Assembly: GCF_013307205.1 (NCBI RefSeq)
Contig: NZ_CP028940.1
Location: forward strand, 913,702 to 977,701
Source: Polynucleobacter arcticus
Lineage (GTDB): Bacteria; Pseudomonadota; Gammaproteobacteria; Burkholderiales; Burkholderiaceae
Reading direction: 5' to 3'
DNA: 64,000 nt
Part shown: piece after piece, positions 30,088 through 39,709 of the stretch
Position numbering within the stretch: position 1 is the stretch's first letter
Layout: the number at the start of each line of letters is the position of its first letter
Position numbers and translations under genes: made by a program
Notes under the pieces: model-generated
Told to the model about the DNA's origin: nothing
The model's input: the letters and a program-made list of their open reading frames with translations, nothing else
Databases searched by the model: none

Positions 30088-31965
30088 TTGAATAACAATA
30101 TGCTGCAAAAAATTGGTGTATGGCTCATTGTGGGCCTGGTGCTCTTTACTGTTTTCAAACAGTTTGACAAGCCAAGAGATCAGACTCAGGTCACTTATTC
30201 TCAATTCATGGATGATGCCAAAGCTGGCAAAGTGAAGCGAGTAGATGTACAGGGCCGCACACTTCAAGTCACCCCAAATGACGGTACCAAATACTCCATC
30301 ATCTCTCCAGGAGATATTTGGATGGTTGGCGATCTCATGAAGTACGGCGTTCAAGTTACCGGCAAAGCAGACGATGAGCCAAATATGTTGGTTTCTGCTT
30401 TGTATTACCTCGGACCTACTTTATTGATCATTGGTTTTTGGTTCTTCATGATGCGTCAAATGCAGGGCGGCGGGAAAGGCGGAGCATTTTCTTTCGGCAA
30501 ATCCAAAGCACGTCTGGTTGATGAGAACAGCAACACCGTTACCTTCGCAGATGTTGCAGGTTGCGATGAGGCAAAAGAAGAAGTCTTTGAGATTGTGGAT
30601 TTCTTGAAGGATCCACAGAAGTTTCAAAAGCTGGGTGGCCACATTCCGCATGGCGTATTGTTGGTTGGCCCTCCAGGAACAGGTAAGACTTTGTTGGCAC
30701 GCGCAATTGCGGGTGAAGCCAAGGTACCGTTCTTTGCAATTTCTGGCTCAGACTTTGTTGAGATGTTTGTTGGTGTTGGTGCATCTCGTGTGCGAGATAT
30801 GTTTGATAATGCCAAGAAAAACTCTCCTTGCATCATCTTCATCGACGAGATCGATGCTGTCGGTCGTCATCGTGGCTCCGGTATGGGTGGCGGTAATGAT
30901 GAGCGTGAGCAAACGCTCAACCAGATGCTCGTTGAGATGGATGGTTTTGAAAGCAATAGCGGTGTGATCGTCGTTGCTGCTACCAACCGTTCCGACGTGT
31001 TGGATAAGGCTTTATTGCGTCCAGGACGTTTCGATCGCCAAGTACACGTAGGCTTACCGGACATTCGTGGTCGTGAGCAAATTTTGCAAGTACATATGCG
31101 TAAAGTGCCGATAGATCCGGATGTCAATGCTGCTGTACTAGCGCGTGGCACGCCTGGTTTCTCCGGCGCAGATTTGGCAAACTTAGTTAATGAGTCAGCA
31201 TTATTTGCAGCACGTCGTAATAAGCGTGCGGTAGATATGATAGACTTTGAGGATGCCAAAGATAAGATCTACATGGGTCCTGAGCGTAAATCGGCTGTCA
31301 TGCGTGAAGAAGAGCGTCGTAACACGGCCTATCATGAGTCGGGTCACGCAGTGGTAGCCAAGGTATTGCCTAAGGCAGATCCAGTTCATAAAGTTACTAT
31401 CATGCCGCGCGGTATGGCCTTGGGCGTGACTTGGCAGTTGCCTGAATTTGATCGCGTGAACTTGTATAAAGATCGCATGATGGAAGACTTGGCCATTTTG
31501 TTTGGTGGTCGTGCTGCTGAAGAGGTGTTTTTAAATTCTTCAAGCACTGGCGCTTCAAATGACTTTGAGCGTGCTACCAAAATGGCTCGTGATATGGTGA
31601 CCCGTTATGGAATGAGCGATAGCTTAGGTACGATGGTCTACGTAGATACTGAGTCTGAGAGTATTTTCGGACGCAATAGCACGAAGACCGTTTCTGAGTT
31701 AACTCAGCAAAAGGTGGATGCAGAAATTCGTGCATTGGTGGATAGTCAGTATGCCTTGGCAAGATCGATTCTTGAGCAAAATCGCGACAAGGTTGAAGCA
31801 ATGGTAGCTGCATTGCTTGAATGGGAAACCATTGACGCTGAGCAGATTACCGACATCATGGAAGGTCGTCCACCGCGCAGTCCTAAGGCGCCGCCAGCAA
31901 CTCAGTTTGGGAACTCTGCTGGTACGCCGGGTCCTGCTGCGGGCGCTGCTCCAGCGACTGCTTAG
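30088..31965 (+). CDS. ftsH: ATP-dependent zinc metalloprotease FtsH
   Basis: A 625-residue membrane-anchored AAA+ protease that degrades misfolded membrane proteins and regulators such as LpxC. TM1 is at residues 8-23 and TM2 at 106-124. Walker A GPPGTGKT is at 194-201, Walker B IIFIDEID at 249-256, and the zinc site HESGH at 416-420. The start is probably TTG at 30088: AAAGG at 30076-30080 is 7 bases upstream, and MNNNM is the usual N-terminus in Burkholderiales. The ATG at 30100 is too far from that site. The tail is Pro/Ala-rich. Confidence 0.96.
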   Translation: MNNNMLQKIGVWLIVGLVLFTVFKQFDKPRDQTQVTYSQFMDDAKAGKVKRVDVQGRTLQVTPNDGTKYSIISPGDIWMVGDLMKYGVQVTGKADDEPNMLVSALYYLGPTLLIIGFWFFMMRQMQGGGKGGAFSFGKSKARLVDENSNTVTFADVAGCDEAKEEVFEIVDFLKDPQKFQKLGGHIPHGVLLVGPPGTGKTLLARAIAGEAKVPFFAISGSDFVEMFVGVGASRVRDMFDNAKKNSPCIIFIDEIDAVGRHRGSGMGGGNDEREQTLNQMLVEMDGFESNSGVIVVAATNRSDVLDKALLRPGRFDRQVHVGLPDIRGREQILQVHMRKVPIDPDVNAAVLARGTPGFSGADLANLVNESALFAARRNKRAVDMIDFEDAKDKIYMGPERKSAVMREEERRNTAYHESGHAVVAKVLPKADPVHKVTIMPRGMALGVTWQLPEFDRVNLYKDRMMEDLAILFGGRAAEEVFLNSSSTGASNDFERATKMARDMVTRYGMSDSLGTMVYVDTESESIFGRNSTKTVSELTQQKVDAEIRALVDSQYALARSILEQNRDKVEAMVAALLEWETIDAEQITDIMEGRPPRSPKAPPATQFGNSAGTPGPAAGAAPATA

Positions 31966-32000
31966 TTATTTCTAAGTTACTCCTTATTAAGCGCTAGGTG

Positions 32001-32873
32001 ATGAAGCACACTCTGCCCGCAACGTGGTGTTGCGGGCGTTTTCTTTTTGACTTTAGCAAACGTCAACGCCCACTCGTCATGGGTATTCTGAATACCACGC
32101 CAGATTCTTTTTCTGATGGGGGGCAGTTTCGTACAGCAAGCGATGCTATTGCCCAGGCTGAGCGCATGATTGCCAGTGGCGTAGACATGATTGATATTGG
32201 TGGAGAATCTACTCGCCCTGGCGCTGAGCCAGTTTCTCTGCAGGAAGAGTTAGATCGTATCCTGCCGGTAATTGAGGTCTTGAAGGATTGCGGAGTAGCG
32301 CTATCGATTGATACCTATAAAGCAGAGACAATGCGTCAAGCTCTTAAGGCTGGCGTGGACTGTGTGAATGACATCTGGGCATTGCGACAAGAGGGTGCGT
32401 TAGAGGCTGTACTCGAGAGCGGAGCAAGCAATCCAGAGAGACTCTGCGGAATTGTCTTAATGCATATGCAACGTGATCCTCAAACGATGCAGTTTAATCC
32501 TGAGTATCAAGATGTCATTGCTGAAGTAAAGCTATTCCTGCAAGAGCGTTTAGCTTTACTTGAGGCACGGGGCATTGCACAAAATCGTATTGCCATTGAT
32601 CCAGGGTTTGGTTTTGGCAAAAGCCTGGTACACAACCTCAATATGCTCACCAACTTCGATCACTTCTCCCAACTGGGCTATCCAGTGCTGGCGGGGATTT
32701 CTCGTAAATCGATGTTGGGTAAGTTAACAGGTCGTGATACCAACGAGCGAGTAGCGTCCAGCATTGCGGCGGCCATTCTGGCAGCAGATCGGGGTGCCCG
32801 CATTATCCGGGTCCACGATGTTCAGGAGACGGTAGATGCGCTCAAGATCTGGGAAGCGGTTCAGACTTCATAA
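32001..32873 (+). CDS. folP: Dihydropteroate synthase
   Basis: A TIM-barrel enzyme of about 290 residues that joins p-aminobenzoate to dihydropterin pyrophosphate in folate synthesis, the sulfonamide target. Motifs: MGILNTTPDSFSDGG, DIGGESTRPGAEPV, IDPGFGFGKSL and GISRKSMLGKLTGR. It starts 35 bases after ftsH at ATG 32001 (a GTG at 31998 is also possible). Its first codons overlap a perfect hairpin with a T tract that looks like an ftsH terminator; the encoded residues TWCCGRFLFDF still fit the family's first beta strand, so both readings seem real. glmM follows, as in E. coli. Confidence 0.94.
   Translation: MKHTLPATWCCGRFLFDFSKRQRPLVMGILNTTPDSFSDGGQFRTASDAIAQAERMIASGVDMIDIGGESTRPGAEPVSLQEELDRILPVIEVLKDCGVALSIDTYKAETMRQALKAGVDCVNDIWALRQEGALEAVLESGASNPERLCGIVLMHMQRDPQTMQFNPEYQDVIAEVKLFLQERLALLEARGIAQNRIAIDPGFGFGKSLVHNLNMLTNFDHFSQLGYPVLAGISRKSMLGKLTGRDTNERVASSIAAAILAADRGARIIRVHDVQETVDALKIWEAVQTS
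32015..32048 (+). terminator. Terminator-like hairpin inside the folP 5' coding region
   Basis: GCCCGCAAC (32015-32023) and GTTGCGGGC (32029-32037) form a perfect 9-bp GC-rich stem with a 5-base loop, followed by GTTTTCTTTTT. This is a textbook rho-independent terminator, yet it begins 14 bases inside folP. It may end most ftsH transcripts or attenuate folP-glmM. Confidence 0.75.
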
Positions 32874-32908
32874 GCCAGCGTTAATTTAGCTTGGATACTG
32901 ACAAGTTT

Positions 32909-32914
32909 TATAAT
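32909..32914 (+). promoter_or_regulatory. Possible -10 element immediately upstream of glmM
   Basis: A consensus TATAAT lies 7 bases before the glmM ATG, with no convincing -35 at the right spacing. If used, the transcript would begin about at the start codon, and no Shine-Dalgarno is present there. Evidence is limited to this hexamer. Confidence 0.3.
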
Positions 32915-32921
32915 CAAACAC

Positions 32922-34265
32922 ATGAAAAAACAATACTTTGGTACGGATGGCATTCGCGGTGAAGTAGGGCAATTTCCGATTGTTCCGGAATTCATTACGC
33001 GTCTTGGCTATGCTGCAGGCAAAGTATTGAGTGGTCAGGTAAAGCCAGGTGAGCGTTGCAAGGTTCTGATCGGCAAAGACACGCGTGTCTCAGGTTACCT
33101 ATTAGAAGCTGCCTTAGAAGCAGGCTTTGCTGCTGCTGGCGTTGATGTAATGCTGTGCGGCCCCATGCCTACTCCTGGAGTGGCTTATCTCACTAAAGCC
33201 CTCCGTTTGTCAGCGGGTGTGGTGATCTCAGCATCACACAATCCGTATCAAGATAACGGCATTAAGTTTTTTTCTGCTGAAGGGGGCAAGTTAACGGATG
33301 AGTTTGAGCTCGCTATTGAAGCTGAACTTGAAAAACCCATGGGCTGCGTTAGTTCAAAAGAGTTAGGCAAGGCCTTCCGTATCGATGATGCCGCTGGCCG
33401 CTATATTGAGTTTTGCAAATCTACCTTTCCAGGTGAGCTTAATCTCAAAGGTTTGAAGTTGGTAGTGGACTGCGCCAATGGTGCTGCGTACCATATAGCT
33501 CCTCATGTCTTTCATGAACTGGGTGCTGAAGTAATTCCGATTGGCGTGCATCCTAATGGCCGCAATATTAATGATGGTTGTGGTGCGACAGCGCCTGCAG
33601 CATTAATTGCCAAGGTCAAAGAAGTAGGTGCTGATTTAGGTATCGCGCTAGATGGTGATGCAGATCGACTGCAAATGGTCGACGCCTCTGGTCGCTTATT
33701 TAATGGCGATGAGCTCCTCTATGTTTTGGCAAAAGATCGTATCGATCGTGGTGAAGCTATTGGTGGAGTAGTAGGCACCTTAATGACGAACCTTGCTGTA
33801 GAAAATGCTATCAAAGGCTTAGGTATTGGATTTGAGCGCGCTAATGTGGGTGATCGTTACGTTTTAGAGTTGCTTAAACAAAAAGGATGGATCATTGGTG
33901 GCGAGGGTTCGGGTCATTTACTTTGCTTGGATCAGCATTCAACAGGCGATGGCACGATTGCCGCTTTGCAGGTGCTGGCAGCAATGAGCCAATCCAATAA
34001 GGGTCTAGATCAACTGCTGGATTCTGTAAAAATCTTCCCTCAGGTGCTTTTAAACATCAAGTTCAAAGCTGGGTATGACTGGAAGTCCGATAGCGCCCTT
34101 AAAGCGAAGATCAGCCAGGTGGAAAGTGATCTTCAGGGCACGGGTAGAGTGCTAATTCGTGCTTCAGGCACAGAGCCTGTCTTGCGGGTTATGGTTGAGG
34201 CTCAAGATGGCAATATCGCTATGAACTCGGCTAAGGGAATTACCGATTTAGTACCAACCAGCTAA
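32922..34265 (+). CDS. glmM: Phosphoglucosamine mutase
   Basis: A 447-residue alpha-D-phosphohexomutase that converts glucosamine-6-phosphate to glucosamine-1-phosphate for UDP-GlcNAc, and so for peptidoglycan and LPS. The phosphorylated active-site serine is S105 in VVISASHNP; the metal-binding loop is [11 protein letters not shown], the sugar-binding loop GEGSGH, and the phosphate-binding loop [12 protein letters not shown] near the C-terminus. It follows folP after 48 bases, as in E. coli. There is no clear ribosome-binding site before the ATG. A weak hairpin (TAACTCA/TGAGTTA, 34263-34286) spans its stop codon, and pstS follows. Confidence 0.96.
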   Translation: MKKQYFGTDGIRGEVGQFPIVPEFITRLGYAAGKVLSGQVKPGERCKVLIGKDTRVSGYLLEAALEAGFAAAGVDVMLCGPMPTPGVAYLTKALRLSAGVVISASHNPYQDNGIKFFSAEGGKLTDEFELAIEAELEKPMGCVSSKELGKAFRIDDAAGRYIEFCKSTFPGELNLKGLKLVVDCANGAAYHIAPHVFHELGAEVIPIGVHPNGRNINDGCGATAPAALIAKVKEVGADLGIALDGDADRLQMVDASGRLFNGDELLYVLAKDRIDRGEAIGGVVGTLMTNLAVENAIKGLGIGFERANVGDRYVLELLKQKGWIIGGEGSGHLLCLDQHSTGDGTIAALQVLAAMSQSNKGLDQLLDSVKIFPQVLLNIKFKAGYDWKSDSALKAKISQVESDLQGTGRVLIRASGTEPVLRVMVEAQDGNIAMNSAKGITDLVPTS

Positions 34266-34302
34266 CTCACTGTTTTCATTGAGTTAGTTTAAGTTAAAAC
34301 GT

Positions 34303-34336
34303 TTGTCATCAAATAGTCATAATCACATCGTATCGT
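34303..34336 (+). promoter_or_regulatory. Pho box and -10 of the pst operon
   Basis: TTGTCAT (34303-34309), four bases, and TAGTCAT (34314-34320) form an 11-base direct repeat close to the PhoB consensus CTGTCAT-N4-CTGTCAT. A -10-like TATCGT (34331-34336) starts 10 bases later, the spacing of PhoB-dependent promoters. pstS starts at 34381. Confidence 0.85.
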
Positions 34337-34380
34337 CCTGTTATCGCAATATTGCGTAACTTATCTGAGGAACGATCTAC

Positions 34381-35403
34381 ATGAACTCATTTTTGAAAAA
34401 AGCGTTAGTTGTTAGCGCAATTTCATTTGCACCAGTTGCATTTGCGGCCGACATGACCGGTGCTGGCGCAACATTCCCATACCCAATCTACGCTAAATGG
34501 GCCGAAGCCTATAAAGCAAAAACGGGTTCTAACTTGAACTACCAATCTATTGGTTCTTCAGGTGGTATCAAGCAAATCAAAGCCAAGACTGTTGATTTCG
34601 GTGCAACCGACAATCCAGTGAAATTTGAAGATCTAGAAAAAGACGGCATGGTTCAGTTTCCTGCCATTATTGGTGGTGTTGTACCAGTAATGAACGTGGA
34701 TGGCATCAAGCCAGGCGAACTCAAATTAGATGGCCCAACATTGGCTGACATTTTCCAAGGTGTGATTTCTGATTGGGGTGACAAGCGTATTGCTTTGATG
34801 AACCCAGGCGTAAAGATTCCTTCAGGCCCGATTACTATTGTTCACCGTGCTGATGGATCCGGAACAACAGCTATTTTTACTGACTACTTAGCAAAAACCA
34901 GCTCACTCTGGAAAGATGCTGTAGGTGCAGGCGCTTCTGTTAAGTGGCCAGCTGCCTCATCTGTTGGTGGTAAAGGTAATGAGGGTGTTGCAGCAAACGT
35001 TTCTCGCGTTAAGAACTCAGTTGGTTACGTTGAGTACGCTTATGCCAAGAAAAACAAAATGACTCACATCGCTTTGAAGAACAAAGAAGGTAACTTTGTA
35101 CAGCCTGATGACTTGACCTTCGCAGCAGCTGCTGCTGGTACTGATTGGGCAAAGATTCCAGGTATGGGTACTTTTATTACCGATGCTGCTGGTGCTAAGT
35201 CATGGCCAATCACTGGTGCATCTTTCATCCTCTTGTACAAGAACCCAGATAACAAGGCAAATGCTGCTGAAGTAATGAAGTTCTTTGACTTTGGATTTAA
35301 AGAAGGTAAGAACATGGCTTTAGAGTTGGATTACGTGCCAATGCCTGACGCAACAACAGATTTCATTCGTAAGAATGTATTCACAAAAGTTGTTACTAAG
35401 TAA
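34381..35403 (+). CDS. pstS: Phosphate ABC transporter, periplasmic phosphate-binding protein
   Basis: A 340-residue protein with a 22-residue signal peptide (cleavage after PVAFA, before ADMTGAGATFPYP). The mature start GAGATFPYPIYAKW and the IGSSGGIKQI, DFGATDNP and VHRADGSGTTAIFTDYL phosphate-binding segments are diagnostic of PstS. It captures inorganic phosphate for PstCAB. A GAGGAA ribosome-binding site precedes the ATG. A Pho box lies upstream. Two hairpins between pstS and pstC suggest that pstS is made in excess over the membrane components. Confidence 0.97.
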   Translation: MNSFLKKALVVSAISFAPVAFAADMTGAGATFPYPIYAKWAEAYKAKTGSNLNYQSIGSSGGIKQIKAKTVDFGATDNPVKFEDLEKDGMVQFPAIIGGVVPVMNVDGIKPGELKLDGPTLADIFQGVISDWGDKRIALMNPGVKIPSGPITIVHRADGSGTTAIFTDYLAKTSSLWKDAVGAGASVKWPAASSVGGKGNEGVAANVSRVKNSVGYVEYAYAKKNKMTHIALKNKEGNFVQPDDLTFAAAAAGTDWAKIPGMGTFITDAAGAKSWPITGASFILLYKNPDNKANAAEVMKFFDFGFKEGKNMALELDYVPMPDATTDFIRKNVFTKVVTK

Positions 35404-35410
35404 GGTTGGT

Positions 35411-35430
35411 TGATTAAGTTTTCTTAATCA
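35411..35430 (+). other. First hairpin between pstS and pstC
   Basis: TGATTAA (35411-35417) and TTAATCA (35424-35430) form a 7-bp AT-rich stem with loop GTTTTC, eight bases after the pstS stop. It may protect the pstS mRNA 3' end. Confidence 0.5.
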
Positions 35431-35440
35431 CTACTGAATA

Positions 35441-35468
35441 ACAGCCTCACTTTATGTGAGGCTGTTTC
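35441..35468 (+). terminator. Partial terminator between pstS and pstC
   Basis: ACAGCCTCAC (35441-35450) and GTGAGGCTGT (35456-35465) form a perfect 10-bp stem with a 5-base loop, followed by a short T-rich run. It probably terminates part of the transcription before pstCAB. Confidence 0.7.
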
Positions 35469-35490
35469 AATATTTAAATAAGCATAATTT

Positions 35491-36480
35491 ATGATTGAAT
35501 CAACCCAGTCACACTCGGCACCAACGCCGCAAGCCTTGCGTATTGCCAAGGTTCAGCGTATTCAGGACTTTCTCTTTCATGGAATTACGCAATTCTTTGC
35601 TTTGACAGTCTTAATTGCCTTGCTTGGCATTATTATTTCGCTAATATCTAACGCTTGGCCCGCTTTGAGCACCTTTGGCATCGGCTTTTTCTTTAGTCAA
35701 GAATGGGATGTCATCAAGGGTCAGTTTGGCGGTCTCATTGCGATCTATGGCACCTTAGCCACTTCTATCATTGCTTTATTGATCGCCGTTCCTCTGAGCT
35801 TTGGTATTGCGGTCTTTCTTACTGAATTATGCCCAAGCTCTCTGCGTCGACCTTTAGGAACTGCGGTAGAGTTGCTCGCAGCTGTTCCATCTATTATTTA
35901 CGGTATGTTCGGCCTGTTCATTTTTGCACCCTTATTCGCGGAGTATGTTCAGCCAGCTTTAGCCGGAACCCTGGGTCAGATCCCTGGTTTAGGAATATTG
36001 TTTTCAGGTGCCTTTAACGGTATTGGTATCCTCTGTGCCGGTTTGATCCTGGCAATGATGATTTTGCCTTTCATTGCCTCTGTGATGCGCGATGTTTTCG
36101 AGATTGTTCCACCTGTACTCAAAGAGTCTGCCTATGGTATCGGTTGCACTACTTGGGAAGTAGTTAAAAATGTAGTCCTGCCTTACACCAAAGCAGGTGT
36201 GATCGGCGGCGTGATGTTAGGACTAGGCAGGGCGCTTGGTGAAACTATGGCCGTAACTTTCGTGATCGGTAATGCACACCGTTTATCGCCATCCTTATTT
36301 GCACCAGGTACTTCCATTGCCTCCACACTCGCTAATGAGTTTGGCGAGGCTGAAGCGGGCAACCATTTATCCTCCTTATTCGCCTTAGGTTTGGCGCTTT
36401 TCATCATCACCTTTATTGTGTTGGCATTGGCTAAGTGGATGCTCAACAGTATGGAGAAGAGGCAGGGCTTAAAAACATGA
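35491..36480 (+). CDS. pstC: Phosphate ABC transporter permease PstC
   Basis: A 329-residue inner-membrane permease with six predicted helices. The binding-protein-dependent transport signature (EAA loop) is visible as [23 protein letters not shown] followed by [19 protein letters not shown]. With PstA it forms the channel for phosphate. It begins 87 bases after pstS, beyond two hairpins, and its stop codon overlaps the pstA start (ATGA). Family and order pstS-C-A-B-phoU are as in E. coli. Confidence 0.96.
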   Translation: MIESTQSHSAPTPQALRIAKVQRIQDFLFHGITQFFALTVLIALLGIIISLISNAWPALSTFGIGFFFSQEWDVIKGQFGGLIAIYGTLATSIIALLIAVPLSFGIAVFLTELCPSSLRRPLGTAVELLAAVPSIIYGMFGLFIFAPLFAEYVQPALAGTLGQIPGLGILFSGAFNGIGILCAGLILAMMILPFIASVMRDVFEIVPPVLKESAYGIGCTTWEVVKNVVLPYTKAGVIGGVMLGLGRALGETMAVTFVIGNAHRLSPSLFAPGTSIASTLANEFGEAEAGNHLSSLFALGLALFIITFIVLALAKWMLNSMEKRQGLKT

Positions 36481-37343
36481 GTAATTTTTCCAATATTGAT
36501 CTCTCCCTTTTTGCGAAACGTAAGCGTGCCAATAAGATCGGACTAACCCTTTCTATGGGTGCCATGACTATTGGCATGATCTTTTTATTCTGGATTTTGG
36601 GTGTGTTGTTGTTTAAGGGTTTTGCTGCCCTTGATATTTCGCTATTTACGCAAAGTACTCCAGCGCCAGGTTCTGAAGGTGGTGGTCTAGCCAATGCGAT
36701 TCTCGGAAGCCTCATGATTGTTGCCAGTTGTACATTTATCAGTACACCAATAGGTGTGCTGGCTGGCTTATATCTTTCCGAATACGGGGATAGAAGTAAG
36801 GTAGCTGGGATAACCCGTTTTGTTACTGACATCATGTTGTCTGCCCCATCAATTGTGATCGGCTTGTTTGTGTATGCCCTCGTCGTTGCCCAAGTGCGCC
36901 ACTTCTCTGGCTGGGCCGGTACGCTTGCTTTGACTTTAATTGCTGTTCCAGTTGTTGTTCGTACTACGGAGAATATGCTGCGCTTAGTCCCTGGCAGCTT
37001 GCGTGAAGCAGCTTATGCTTTAGGTACGCCGAAATGGAAAGTGGCTTTTAAGATTTCTTTAAGAGCAGCGCAAAGTGGTGTGATGACTGGCATTTTGTTG
37101 GCCTTGGCTCGAGTCAGTGGTGAAACAGCGCCTTTATTGTTCACTGCTCTGAATAATCAGTTCTTCTCCACCAATATGAACGCACCTATGGCGAATTTGC
37201 CGGTAGTGATCTTCCAGTTTGCAATGAGTCCCTACGACAACTGGGTGGATCTTGCTTGGGGTGGTGCACTATTAATTACGTTTGCTGTATTGGGCTTCAA
37301 TATCTTGGCTCGAGTGTTATTTCGAGACAAGGTCCAAGGATAA
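36477..37343 (+). CDS. pstA: Phosphate ABC transporter permease PstA
   Basis: A 288-residue permease partner of PstC with six helices. The EAA loop reads [28 protein letters not shown], followed by [20 protein letters not shown], characteristic of PstA. The frame is open further upstream within pstC, but the ATG at 36477 overlaps the pstC stop by four bases and gives the normal N-terminus with [15 protein letters not shown] before the first helix. It ends at 37343; pstB lies immediately downstream. Confidence 0.95.
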   Translation: MSNFSNIDLSLFAKRKRANKIGLTLSMGAMTIGMIFLFWILGVLLFKGFAALDISLFTQSTPAPGSEGGGLANAILGSLMIVASCTFISTPIGVLAGLYLSEYGDRSKVAGITRFVTDIMLSAPSIVIGLFVYALVVAQVRHFSGWAGTLALTLIAVPVVVRTTENMLRLVPGSLREAAYALGTPKWKVAFKISLRAAQSGVMTGILLALARVSGETAPLLFTALNNQFFSTNMNAPMANLPVVIFQFAMSPYDNWVDLAWGGALLITFAVLGFNILARVLFRDKVQG

Positions 37344-37399
37344 TGAGTAATATGAAAACAATGTTTGACTTAAACAAGATCGATGGTCAAGGAGCAGTA

Positions 37400-38191
37400 A
37401 TGAACGATACGACAAGCCAAAACGCACCAGCTGCGGTTAAGAATGCAATCGAAGTGCGTAACTTGAACTTTTTCTACGGCTCCTTTCAGGGTTTGCAGAA
37501 TATTAACTTGGACATTGAAGAGGGCAAAGTTACTGCCTTTATTGGTCCTTCTGGTTGCGGCAAATCCACATTGCTCAGAACTTTGAATCGTATGTACAGT
37601 CTTTATCCAGGTCAACGTGCCGAGGGTGAGATTAATTTCTATGGCCAGAACATTTTGACCCCCGATCAAGATGTGAATCTACTGCGCTCAAGAATCGGCA
37701 TGGTTTTCCAAAAGCCAACACCATTCCCAATGTCTATTTATGAGAACATCGCCTTTGGTGTGCGTCTATATGAAAAGCTTTCACGCTCTGAAATGGATGA
37801 GCGTGTGGAGTGGGCCTTAAATAAGGCTGCTTTGTGGAACGAAGCAAAAGACAAGCTAAACCAAAGTGGTTTATCTCTTTCGGGTGGTCAGCAGCAACGT
37901 TTATGTATTGCCCGTGGTGTAGCTGTTAAGCCTTCCGTAATGTTGCTAGATGAGCCAACTTCTGCCTTGGATCCAATCTCAACCGGTAAGATTGAAGAGC
38001 TGATTAATGAGCTCAAGCATGAATACACCATCGCGATTGTTACTCACAATATGCAGCAGGCCGCTCGCGTATCAGACTACACTGCCTATATGTACCTAGG
38101 AAGCTTAATCGAGTACGGTAAGACTGATGAAATCTTCATTAAGCCTAAGCGTAAAGAAACAGAAGATTACATTACCGGTCGTTTCGGTTAA
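37400..38191 (+). CDS. pstB: Phosphate ABC transporter ATP-binding protein PstB
   Basis: A 263-residue ABC ATPase that powers phosphate import. Walker [10 protein letters not shown] is at residues 49-57; the signature LSGGQQQR, Walker [14 protein letters not shown] and the switch histidine in [12 protein letters not shown] are all present. The start is a choice: an ATG at 37343 overlaps the pstA stop (TAATG) and would give 282 residues, but AAGGAG at 37389-37394 is ideally spaced for the ATG at 37400, and the resulting length is that of normal PstB. I prefer 37400. Confidence 0.95.
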   Translation: MNDTTSQNAPAAVKNAIEVRNLNFFYGSFQGLQNINLDIEEGKVTAFIGPSGCGKSTLLRTLNRMYSLYPGQRAEGEINFYGQNILTPDQDVNLLRSRIGMVFQKPTPFPMSIYENIAFGVRLYEKLSRSEMDERVEWALNKAALWNEAKDKLNQSGLSLSGGQQQRLCIARGVAVKPSVMLLDEPTSALDPISTGKIEELINELKHEYTIAIVTHNMQQAARVSDYTAYMYLGSLIEYGKTDEIFIKPKRKETEDYITGRFG

Positions 38192-38203
38192 TCGGAGATA
38201 TAT

Positions 38204-38911
38204 ATGGTAGATAAACACCTTTCGTCACAGTTTGACGCTGACTTAAATGCTCTTTCAAGTCGTTTGCTAGAAATGGGCGGTCTTGTTGAATCACAGATTT
38301 CAACAGCAATGCGCGCATTTACGCAAATGGATGTTGAGACATGCAATGTTGTCATTCAGAATGAAAAGCTCGTCAACGATCTAGAGATTCAGATTGACTT
38401 AGCTTGTACCGAATTGATTGCACGCCGTCAGCCAACAGCAAGAGACCTGCGCTTGGTGATGGCGGTTTCTAAAGCGATTACCAATTTAGAGCGTGCGGGT
38501 GACGAGGCGGAGCGCGTTGCCAAGAGAACCAAGCGCTTAATTGAATCTAGTGCTCCACACAATATCAACGTGGCTGAGATTCGTTTATCTGGGCAGATGG
38601 CGATCTCATTGCTCCGTCGTAGCTTGGATGCTTTTGCGCGTCTAGATACTGTCGCTGCAGCTGAGGTAGTTGAAGAAGACCGTCAAATTGACGAAGAGTT
38701 CAGAGGTTTTGTGCGTAAATTGATTACTTATATGATGGAAGATCCCCATACGATTTCCACGGGCTTAGATATGCTGAGCATTGCTAAGGCGATTGAGCGG
38801 ATTGGCGATCACGCTAAGAATATTGCTGAGTTCGTAATTTATGTAGCTAAGGGATCCGATGTGCGACATATTCCTCATGAAGATTTGGTTCGCGAGGCTA
38901 ATAAAGAGTAA
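38204..38911 (+). CDS. phoU: Phosphate signalling protein PhoU
   Basis: A 235-residue all-helical protein with two PhoU repeats, each containing the metal-binding E/D-x3-D pattern (LERAGDEAERVAKR and IERIGDHAKNIAEFV). PhoU mediates inhibition of PhoR by the Pst transporter when phosphate is plentiful and restrains uptake. It starts 12 bases after pstB and is followed by phoB after 23 bases, so it belongs to the same operon. Length and repeats match the family. Confidence 0.96.
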   Translation: MVDKHLSSQFDADLNALSSRLLEMGGLVESQISTAMRAFTQMDVETCNVVIQNEKLVNDLEIQIDLACTELIARRQPTARDLRLVMAVSKAITNLERAGDEAERVAKRTKRLIESSAPHNINVAEIRLSGQMAISLLRRSLDAFARLDTVAAAEVVEEDRQIDEEFRGFVRKLITYMMEDPHTISTGLDMLSIAKAIERIGDHAKNIAEFVIYVAKGSDVRHIPHEDLVREANKE

Positions 38912-38934
38912 GCCGGACCATTACGGAGCTGACT

Positions 38935-39648
38935 ATGACTCACCGCATATTGATTGTCGAGGACGAGCCTTCTATTGCAGAGCTGATTGCAATCAATTTA
39001 ACTCATGCCGGATATGATGTTGAAAAGGCGATGCAAACGGATATTGCATTGAATATGATGCGCGACCAGCTTCCCAGCCTATTGATTTTAGATTGGATGC
39101 TGCCCGGAAAGTCTGGCGTTCAATTTGCTAAAGAGCTAAGGGCAAATGACCGTACCCGTTCTTTGCCGATCCTAATGCTCACCGCTAAAAGTGAAGAGTC
39201 GGATAAGGTTTTGGGCTTGGATTCTGGTGCAGATGACTATGTGACTAAACCTTTTTCGCCAAAAGAGTTAGTAGCGCGTGTAAAGGCGCTTTTGCGTCGC
39301 CAAAGTCCTGTAGAGGATTCTGGGCCCTTATCTGTTGGCCCCTTAAAGCTTGACCCTTCGTCTCATCGAGTAATGGCTGTTTGGCCCAATACAGAGCCTC
39401 AAATTGTCTCCTTAGGGCCTACTGAGTATCGATTACTTCAGTTTTTAATGGCCAACCCAGAGCGAGTCCATTCACGGGCTAATTTGCTGGATAAGGTATG
39501 GGGTAATGAGGTCTACATTGAAGAGCGTACTGTGGATGTTCATATTAAAAGGCTCAGAGCTGCTTTAGCTACTTCAGATTGCGATCGCTACATCGAGACT
39601 GTGCGTGGCAGCGGCTACCGCATCACCAAGATTCCTACCCAGACCTGA
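38935..39648 (+). CDS. phoB: Phosphate regulon response regulator PhoB
   Basis: A 237-residue OmpR-family regulator. The receiver domain (about residues 1-120) has the phosphoacceptor D53 in LLILDWMLPGKSG and the conserved lysine in DYVTKPFSPKEL; the winged-helix DNA-binding domain (about 135-232) ends with the recognition region RTVDVHIKRLRAAL and YIETVRGSGYRI. When phosphorylated by PhoR it binds Pho boxes; five Pho-box-like sites occur in this window. It is encoded after phoU and before phoR, not separately as in E. coli. Confidence 0.95.
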   Translation: MTHRILIVEDEPSIAELIAINLTHAGYDVEKAMQTDIALNMMRDQLPSLLILDWMLPGKSGVQFAKELRANDRTRSLPILMLTAKSEESDKVLGLDSGADDYVTKPFSPKELVARVKALLRRQSPVEDSGPLSVGPLKLDPSSHRVMAVWPNTEPQIVSLGPTEYRLLQFLMANPERVHSRANLLDKVWGNEVYIEERTVDVHIKRLRAALATSDCDRYIETVRGSGYRITKIPTQT

Positions 39649-39709
39649 TTCTATAGGCCCTCTGATTAGTTTTTCTAATCCGCTGGTCTAGATGCTCTAA
39701 GATTGTCGT

